This document shows, in pieces, positions 57,145 through 64,000 of a stretch of DNA of 64,000 nucleotides. The notes below the pieces were generated by a model. The model did not search any database. It was given only the letters and a program-made list of their open reading frames with translations, and had not been told where the DNA came from. The DNA is from Manihot esculenta (lineage: Eukaryota; Streptophyta; Magnoliopsida; Malpighiales; Euphorbiaceae): the NCBI RefSeq assembly GCF_001659605.2, contig NC_035165.2, positions 13,016,445 through 13,080,444 on the forward strand, read 5' to 3'. Numbering within the stretch: the stretch's first letter is position 1; every line of letters begins with the position of its first letter. A program made the translations under genes and the position numbers.

Positions 57145-59158
57145 TTATATAGGAGGAGAGATATCTTCAGGATCCTCCACTTGAGTATTTATTACATCAA
57201 TATGATCTACATCTATTACGTTATATATAGAGACCCGATCGCGGGGACTACCCTCAGCTTGTCCCTCCCTCTCTTCCATCTCATCTCTTCCCTCCTCCAG
57301 GAAGATGTCGTCTATCCAAGTAAAGTCTTCAGAAGAAAACCATTTCACCATCTCCTTCTTTACCGAGTCTTTTGACCTTGTACGAACATCTCCCCACCTT
57401 GGGCCGCCATCACTTGAAGCTCTGCCTGAAGCTTAGCAACCTTGGTAGAAGCAGCTTGGGCCTCTTCAGCTTGAGCCTGCAGCTCTAAGATTTGGCAATG
57501 CAACAGGGCCACTTGATCCTCGGTAGCCTTTGCCCAATTCTCAAGGACCAGTTTGGAAGCATTGGCCTCATTCAGCTCAGCCTGTAACTTATCCACCGAC
57601 TCCAGGGTCTACTTCATGGTGCCCTCCACTTTGTCGATCCAAGTCTTCAACCTCGAGCACTCCTCAATCAAGAGCCTCCTATCCATCTCTTGAGTGTCAA
57701 ACTCTCGCCTCAGGGCTTAGTGGTGCTTCTTGGCCACATAAGCATAGAGGGCACTCTCCAAGGCAAAGTGTATGACGTTATCAAAAAGTTCGTCTGTCTT
57801 GAGCTCATTCAAGCGGTCGCGATTCCTAAGCTTCAGGGCATTTTTTATTAACAGGACTACCAGACTAGGATCATTAAGAAGTGAGAGCACCTGGTTTAGC
57901 ACCAATGCCATGTGCTGGATGCTCGGGGCCCATGAGGCTTCAACCCCCATGCTCGCAGGAGCAAGTTTAAAAGGAATGGGGATAGCAGCAGGAAACTCAT
58001 AGGCTAGGGCAAAAGCAAAGGCTCCCAGGGCAGAAGACTCAAGTTGTAAGTGGGTCGACTCTTCTACTGTAGGTTGGGCTAGGAGAGGAGGAAGTATGGT
58101 CATTTCTTCTGCTAGGCAAGCACGCTTAGTAGGGGGACTGATAACCCCAGTAACAACTTTACCTTTGCGGGCAGCACGTGCTACTTCAGTAAATTTGCTC
58201 TTCGAACCAGCCATATCAGTAAAAATTACAAAATAAGTAAGGCAATTCGAAATCTAAAAGAAGACAAAAAGAAAAAGTACCTTGATCTCTAGCCAGGGAG
58301 GTGTTTTCCTCAAGGCTAGGCAGGTGAGGACCCTGAGTCTGACTTGCTTGCAAATGACTCTGTCAAGACAAAATGGCTTTCCTTATTGCCTGAGTAATGT
58401 CCATTTTCTTTAAAGATTTAGGCTTCATCAAGAGAAAGACTAAAACTTCGCCCTCAACCCTCCTCAGATGGACTCCATCCTTCTTCAGTTCCACCAAAAA
58501 ATGCTAGGTTTTTTTTGAAGAGGTCCTAAACCCTCAGACATCGAGTGATGGAGGATAAAAAACTTATTTTTCCACTGCTTCAGTGAAGAAGCTATTCAGT
58601 CGAACATGGTTTGGTGTTTCCACTGCTTCAGTGAAGAAGGTATTCAGTCGAATATTGTTTGGTGTTTCCTTTCGCTAAAAAATCAAAAATTCTTCATTTT
58701 TGCGAGTACCCAACTGGTACAGTTGGGAGAAGAGAATTACGCTCAGTTCGATGATTGTTATTAAGGCAAATGAACCAGAAGGCTGTCAAGATTATCCAAC
58801 TATTAGGGTGCAACTGGGCAACCAAAAGCTTATAGAACTGAAGAATGAAAATGGGTATATGGAAAACCGAAGATCCGCCTTCAGGTGCTCTTCGAAGATC
58901 GTAATAGTGTCCTCCGCAGAAATCGAGTCATTCACACGAACGCATAGAGAAGAGGCAAAGACGCAAAAGATCTCTCGAGGAATTTGGTATGTATAATAAA
59001 AACGATGTACATCTTACTCTGCTAAGTGAGCTACCCTCGCTTTCTAGAACCTCCCTCAAAGGAACGATAGGGATAGAGGCACGGATGGGGTCGTCACCGG
59101 AGGAGCTTGAGACAGAACCTCTACTAGGAGAAAGAGAAGAGCAAGTATTTCTATTCAT
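57145..59158 (-). pseudogene. Element B antisense gene (Tat-type aORF), broken
   Basis: Minus-strand readings from 59158 (MNRNTCSSLSPSRGSVSSSS) through 58990-58690 give SISAEDTITIFEEHLKADLR and VAQLHPNSWIILTAFWFICL-like residues. These resemble the N-terminal domain of the 'putative gypsy type transposon' proteins (PF04195 group). Then come KKMDITQAIRKAILS and LPSLEENTSLARDQ, a possible intron with a donor-like GTACTT near 58279, and from 58214 MAGSKSKFTEVARAARKGKV. The C-terminal half (57717-57360) is a heptad-like coiled coil rich in A, E, L and Q (LQAQAEEAQAASTKVAKLQA). The reading ends with WFSSEDFTWIDDIFLEEG before TAA at 57147-57145. Several stops and frameshifts interrupt it. The function of this protein in Tat elements is not known. 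Confidence 0.7.
58572..58667 (-). repeat. 48-base tandem duplication inside the antisense gene
   Basis: CCACTGCTTCAGTGAAGAAG...CAGTCGAA...TTTGGTGTTT occurs twice with a period of 48 bases (starts 58572 and 58620). The period is a multiple of three, so it would add 16 residues without shifting frame. Confidence 0.85.
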
Positions 59159-59291
59159 TCTGAAGAAAAAAAAAAAAGAAAATCAAAATTTCCGAATGAA
59201 GTATAAATGTAAAAAAATGAGCAACTGAGTCTTTCTAAAAGCAAAGGATCGCAGTTGAAAGCAAAAGTAATATTTGGGAAAGAAGAAGGAT

Positions 59292-59298
59292 TTTTATA
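59292..59298 (-). promoter_or_regulatory. Possible TATA box of the antisense gene
   Basis: The minus strand reads TATAAAA at 59298-59292, about 135 bases upstream of the antisense ATG at 59158 and between that gene and the 3' LTR. Confidence 0.4.
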
Positions 59299-59479
59299 AG
59301 ACGGTTTTGACGGTAGGATTTAAATGCGGCATGAGAAGCGGAGTAGCCATCATTAAAGAGCTAAGTAGGCAAAACGGCGTAGGTAGAAAGGAACCAATCT
59401 CAGCATGCCACGTGCTCCAAATCATGAGAACAACTATCACCCTAGAATCTGAAGAATCGAAGACCAACAGGGAGACATC
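59299..59479. other. Spacer between antisense promoter and element B 3' LTR
   Basis: No domain recognised. A purine-rich stretch (AACAGGGAGACAT, about 59465-59478) just before the LTR is a weak polypurine-tract candidate. Confidence 0.35.
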
Positions 59480-60080
59480 CGATATTATATAATAATCGAC
59501 CAAAGTAAGTCACGAGCTGTCACTACAAAATAGGTCTACATGTCAAGAATCTAATAAGTAGATAACACAGTCTAGCCCGAGAAAAGGAAGACCCGGACAT
59601 CTTAACACCCGAATCATCATCAACACTCGCCCTCGGCTAGATAGATCGAGTCTCGGTACAAAACTACCGCTAAAAAGGGACAGTCTAGCATATTCCTGTT
59701 ATGCTTGTAATCGCAGGATCACCAACCTATTAACTGGCGATATCCCTTATCAAGCAACCAGGCACATCATCACTGGATTATCGAGAAAATGCTATATTTA
59801 TCTCCACCTTTTTATAATATAAAAAGAAAAAAATCATAGAGACAAAGGTACGTTATTCTCTTACATTACTCAAGTTCTAAGCAATTCATTGCATTCATTC
59901 TATTTTTCAGTATACTAACTTGAGCGTCAGAATAGCTGCCGTGAACACCCACCACCTCACGTTCTCTTTCAGTATATTAACTTGAGCGTCAGAATAGCTG
60001 CCGTGAATACCCACCACCTCACGTTCTCCTTCTTGCAGGTCTAGCCAATCACAACAAAACTTTATTTTTCGGCTACATCA
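59480..60080 (+). repeat. Element B 3' LTR
   Basis: Starts CGATATTATATAATAATCG (expected TG changed to CG) and ends GGCTACATCA. TATAATATAAAAAG near 59813 matches the promoter-like stretch of the 5' LTR. It contains a 62-base tandem duplication (starts 59908 and 59970) of CAGTATACTAACTTGAGCGT and following bases, absent from the 5' LTR. Confidence 0.85.
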
Positions 60081-60200
60081 GATAAATTAGTGAAAAAACT
60101 TTGAATTATGATCCCCGCTTGTAACTATTAAATACGAAACTGTTGCCATTAATGCTCTCCATCGTGCTGCCATAAACTGTGAATATCATACAATAAAGCA
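60081..60200 (-). pseudogene. LINE segment 3: region upstream of RT
   Basis: Reversed, the sequence next to the B element reads VTSGDHNSKFFH, matching the '..GDrNTKFFH' motif that lies just before RT in plant LINE ORF2. It would be followed by the RNFILCIKNEAE residues found at the left side of element B (32160-32252). The piece ends in AT-rich DNA, so the endonuclease part is absent. Confidence 0.7.
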
Positions 60201-60594
60201 AAAGCAGCAGATTAGCTTGTAAATATACTTTTCATTAATCAATAATACTATGGAATATATAATATTAATAAAAAAATATAATAATTCAAAACAATGTGTA
60301 AACATTAATAATTTTGAGAAAATTTTTAATTTGTTAATCACTTTAAAAAAATTAAAATATATAATTTTTTGTATTTTTAATTTATAAATGTATAAATATA
60401 TATTTTTGCAAGGTAATATTTTATAAATTATGAAATTAATAAAAATAGTGCCATTTTCAAGAAATAAAAAATTGAAACATTAAAATATTGAGAGATTAAC
60501 ATATTTTTGTAAATGATATTTAATTAACTTTAGTTAATTATCAATTTTTATTATTATAATCAAATAACGTAATGAAAATATCATTTTATAATTT
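60201..60594. other. AT-rich DNA without recognisable features
   Basis: Very AT-rich; only short A and T runs. No ORF, LTR end or gene seen. Confidence 0.6.
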
Positions 60595-60835
60595 CAACAT
60601 AATTTTATTATATTTGATATTACACGATAATCGCTTAGAATAAATCATGAGCTATCATTATAAGAAAATTTTCATTTTATAACTCCAACATAATTTTATT
60701 ATATTTGATATTACACGATAATCGCTCAGAATAAATCATGAGCTATCATTATAAGAACTCCAACATAATTTTATCATATTTGATATTACACGATAATCGC
60801 TCAGAATAAATCATGAGCTATCATTATAAGGAAGG
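60595..60835 (+). repeat. Triple tandem duplication spanning a B-family LTR start
   Basis: TGATATTACACGATAATCGC begins at 60615, 60706 and 60781. Each copy is preceded by AACATAATTTTATTATATT-like host sequence and followed by AATAAATCATGAGCTATCATTATAAG. Periods are about 91 and 75 bases. Only the third copy runs into the rest of the LTR. Confidence 0.85.
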
Positions 60836-61316
60836 GTCACGTGGTAAGAGTCTGGTAAGTTAATACGTGGTCCCAACCGTGAAGAGGAAACCCGGACACC
60901 GTAGCATTCAGTTCTTCATCAAGGCTCGTTCTCCCCTAAAGAGATCGAATTTTCACATAAACTTATCATTAGCAAACATAATCCAATACACTCCCGTTAC
61001 GCCTGTAATCACAAGATCCCCAACTAATTAAACCGGTGAAATCCATTATTAATTAGTTGTGCACATCATTGCAAGATTATCAAGAAACGTTATAATTAAC
61101 TCCATCTTTTTATAGTATAAAAGCTAGTGATTACAGAGATAAAGGTACGCAATTTTTACACAACTACTCTTGAGTTTTAAGTAATTCCTTATACTTGCCC
61201 TTCTCTTTAATTTACTGACTTGAGCATGGAGTGACTGTCGTAGGCGCTAACCACCTCACTTTCTCTTTCTTGCAGGTTTAACCAATTACAGTACAGTTCT
61301 ATTTTTCGGTTACATC
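60781..61316 (+). repeat. Second B-family LTR (5')
   Basis: Starts TGATATTACACG and ends GGTTACATCA. It shares the order of blocks with the LTRs of element B (CCCGGACACC, CCCGTTACGCCTGTAAT, TATAGTATAAAAGC, CACTTTCTCTTTCTTGCAGG) but is clearly diverged. Followed by TTTAGTTCAATTGACGGGAA, a decayed primer site. Confidence 0.8.
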
Positions 61317-61426
61317 ATTTAGTTCAATTGACGGGAAATCCATTGAATTCTCTCTATTCATTTGGATTGAAATCGATCTCTTATCTCCTTTTCTCTTAAA
61401 AATAAATCTCCTTTTCCTCTCTCGAA

Positions 61427-61689
61427 ATGACAAGCAATTCATGAGCTGCTGCTAAGTTTGCTACCAATGAAGACGCTATCATTTCTTTCACTCCTGGCAG
61501 TGGATAAAATATACCTTTTATGGTTAATGAAGTAGATCCCAATAATCTGAGTATTGAGAAAATACTCCAGTACGTCAGAAGGTTACAGGTCACTTTCGAG
61601 CAATGCAAAGTTCGGGAGGAGGCATCACTCATGACTCCTAGGAGAAGGGAGGAAGCCTCTGTTAATACCTGAAGGACTCAGACAAGGGC
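61427..61689 (+). pseudogene. Second B-family gag start, truncated
   Basis: MTSNS followed by a stop, then AAAKFATNEDAIISFTPGSG, parallel to the gag start of element B (SITTNKGVIISFTPGSGQK). Further stops; cut at 61690 by a chromovirus LTR. Confidence 0.75.
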
Positions 61690-62090
61690 TGTAACGACCC
61701 GAAAATCGGACTCCTACCAGCGCTAGGATTCAGATCGACTTAAGGTCGCCGGAACCTGTAGCAAGCCTACTATGCATCCTGTGTACCTGATAAAAATCCC
61801 ATACATGATCATGCATTTTCATAAAAACCTAAACTTTTCATATACCAAGCTTGACCTGCACATGCATCATAACTGTAAACATAAGAACCCCATACTAGAG
61901 CTCTCATCAAAAGCTCTAGTAGGGTCAACACCTCATACATCAAGCTTGATTCAACACATCTCATCATTGAAAATATTTACATAAAGATCATGTACAAAAG
62001 GGATTACAATCTATTAATAGGACCAAGCACAATACTATCCACAATACATTGCATGTCCACTACTATTCTAATACATAAACATATACCTTC
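61690..62090 (-). repeat. Chromovirus LTR X (outermost of three nested)
   Basis: Starts TGTAACGACCCGAAAATCGG. About 400 bases of the LTR end are present, including the long-range stem (arms near 61847-61857 and 61929-61940), before LTR Y begins at 62091. Confidence 0.85.
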
Positions 62091-63343
62091 TGTAACGACC
62101 CGGAAACCGGACCTCTACCGGCGCTAGGATCCAGATCGGCTTAAGGCCTCCGGGACTCGTAGCAAGCCAAACATTCATCCTGTATACCTGTTTAATCCCA
62201 TACATGATCAACACTTTTACATAAAAATTTAAAACTTTCTCATTTAATCATTCATTCATTCTTTCACCAAGCTTAACCTGTACATGCACAAATCATAACA
62301 TAAAACCTCGCACTGGAGTCCTCATCAAATACTCCAATGGGGTAACATAACATACATTAAGCTTGGTTTACAATAATCATCATTAAACATTTAAGATCAT
62401 GTACTAGAAAGGGATTAACATAATACTATGGTCAAGCACAACTCTAACTTCCATAGGCATCAATACATTACATTTCTATACTATACTTTTACATTACATC
62501 ATATTCATGTCCACATCTATCTATAACATAAAGCATGACACTACTCCTATTGACCTCTTGGTCTACCCTGTACCTGCAAATCTGGAGGGTTAAGGGAGAG
62601 GGGTGAGCTACAAAGTCCAGTGAGCATAATAGTAAAACATTAAATTTAAAGTCCATGCTTCCATGAAATGCATCACATCACAAACATATCACATAAAGGA
62701 TGAACTTGTCACCAATAGCCCTCTACATAATTCCATAGTGCCAGAACGTAGAATGGGTCCTGGTCTTTCACTTAAACATAACATTCCAAAGTGCCAGAAC
62801 GTAGAATGGGTCCTGATCTTTTTCTTACATGGTGCCAGCGAATGTAGAATGGGTCCCACTGGTCTTTCATTCCGTACCGTACATATTATATCATCACATC
62901 ATAGATCGAGGGCTATGGATCATCCAACATTCATCCACATCAACAACATATTATGCAATGCAACATATTCGTGAATTCTAATGCAAGCACCCTAGTATAT
63001 CTCATGGCATTCGTGATGCATGAACATGCTCAAATCTATATTTAATTGCTTTAAAACATAAGTGTTTATTCCACTCACCTCTGGCTGAAGCTCTAATGAC
63101 TCTGAAGCAGCTATCTCAATGCTGAGGTCCTCGGTTCCTCGGGTCCGAACCTACACAGGTGGACTCAAATGAGGGACCAAACATCCATGAACATGACTCT
63201 AAAATACTCCCCAAAAACCCCCTAAAACACCTTAAAATAATCATAGAAATCATGCAAAAGAGGGCTGAATAGGGCACTTTCGGCGGCAAGTTCGGCGGCC
63301 GAAAGTCCCTCCAGAGCCGAAAGTCATGCACCTTCGGCGGCAC
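62091..63343 (-). repeat. Chromovirus LTR Y, nested in X
   Basis: Starts TGTAACGACCCGGAAACCGG. It holds stem arms ACCAAGCTTAA (near 62267) and TTAAGCTTGGT (near 62358), three hairpins 62740-62870, the conserved short block 63074-63160 and the first palindromes. Cut at 63344 by LTR Z. Confidence 0.85.
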
Positions 63344-64000
63344 TGTAACGACCCGAAAATCGGACCGCTATCGACGCTAGGATCCAGGTCGGCATAAGGC
63401 CGCCGCGACCCGTAGCAAGCCTAACATTCATCCTGAGAACCTATTTAATCCCATACATGATCAACAACATACATAAAAATTTGAACTTTTCTTAATGGTC
63501 ATTCATTCATTCATTCATTCGCCAAACTCAACCTGTGCATGCACTAGATAAACATGATCATAAACATTAACCCCTCCTTGGAGTCTCATCAATGCTCCCA
63601 TGGGGTGACATAACATGTATTGAGTTTGGTTCATATAAGCATCATTACTCATCTAGGATCATGTACTAAAAGGGATTTACATCATACTATGGTCAAGCAC
63701 AACTCTAACATCCATAAACATCGTTACATAACATTTCTATACTATACTTTTACATTACATCATATTCATGTCCATAACTATCTATTACATGCATCAAGAC
63801 TCTACTCTTGTTGACCTCCTGGTTTACCCTGCACCTGCAAACCTTGGGGTTAAGGGAGAGGGGTGAGCTACTAGAGCCCAGTGAGCAGAATAGTAAAAAC
63901 ATATATTAACATTCATGCTTTCATGAAATGCATCACATCACAGACAATTCACATCAAGGGTGAACCTGTCACCAAATAGTCCCAGCATCATATCCATGCC
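63344..64000 (-). repeat. Chromovirus LTR Z, nested in Y, runs off the window
   Basis: Starts TGTAACGACCCGAAAATCGG; stem arms CCAAACTCAA (near 63522) and TTGAGTTTGG (near 63620). Continues beyond the window, so its right end and element content are unknown. Confidence 0.85.

Larger units (their letters stand above)
32253..60080 (+). mobile_element. Element B: Tat-like Ty3/gypsy element without pol, heavily nested
   Basis: 5' LTR in two parts (32253-32693 and 52209-52286, split by element 1), primer-like site at 52287, gag in two parts (52400-52807 and 55032-56045, split by a solo LTR), tandem-repeat region (56296-56660), antisense gene (59158-57145 on minus) and 3' LTR (59480-60080). The Gag type, an antisense ORF and 3' tandem repeats are known for the plant Tat/Ogre/Retand group. 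No RT, RNase H or integrase is seen, so it is a non-autonomous or deleted member. LINE sequence flanks it on both sides; flanking bases AATAG/GATAA do not give a clean duplication. Confidence 0.75.

Noticed and set aside
61772..61984. Small frames in LTRs X-Z as genes
   Set aside because: Short, not conserved between copies, and located within LTR sequence.

Overview
This is a window of plant nuclear DNA, almost certainly from a eudicot. It holds spliced exons of a chloroplast-type peptidyl-tRNA hydrolase gene at the left edge. The rest is almost entirely nested retrotransposons: Ty3/gypsy chromoviruses with a tRNA-Met primer site and C-terminal chromodomain, a Tat-lineage gypsy element, and a plant L1-type LINE. 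The species cannot be fixed from the sequence. A Euphorbiaceae genome such as cassava is a guess from general resemblance only. There is no bacterial, organellar, CRISPR, rRNA or tRNA content that I can see.

Layout: (1) 1-2400, last exons and 3' flank of the hydrolase gene on +. (2) 2400-3600, AT-rich spacer with microsatellites. (3) 3600-60200, a single degenerate LINE on the - strand, split into three pieces (3600-6261, 31937-32252, 60081-60200) by two large inserted blocks. Block one, 6262-31936, is a minus-strand Tekay/Del-like chromovirus ('element 0'). It contains a plus-strand deletion derivative ('element 3', 7490-13473) and a tandem LTR-body-LTR-body-LTR array of a non-autonomous relative (13629-25357). 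Block two, 32253-60080, is a Tat-like element ('B') with its own antisense gene. Its 5' LTR was hit by chromovirus 'element 1' (32694-52208, target duplication ATGGG). Element 1 was itself hit near the end of pol by 'element 2' (40011-49746, duplication TTGAG). A solo chromovirus LTR (52808-55031, duplication CCTTG) sits in B gag. (4) 60200-64000, AT-rich DNA, a second B-family fragment, and three chromovirus LTRs nested in one another.

How it works together: the complete chromovirus plan is LTR (about 2.2 kb), tRNA-Met primer site, a single gag-protease-RT-RNase H-integrase-chromodomain frame, polypurine tract and LTR. Every copy here is broken by stops, frameshifts, deletion or insertion, so none is autonomous. 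The non-autonomous array keeps only a Gag carboxyl region with zinc knuckles and the terminal signals, so it would depend on proteins supplied in trans.

The most interesting signals lie in the chromovirus LTRs. They carry repeated small hairpins with compensatory changes, a long-range stem that covaries between subfamilies, a short block with conserved splice-like borders, and clusters of GCCGCC palindromes just upstream of the TATA box. Together these look like a structured, possibly spliced, long leader RNA. Element B carries a self-contained antisense gene with visible TATA-like and AATAAA signals and no detectable pol.
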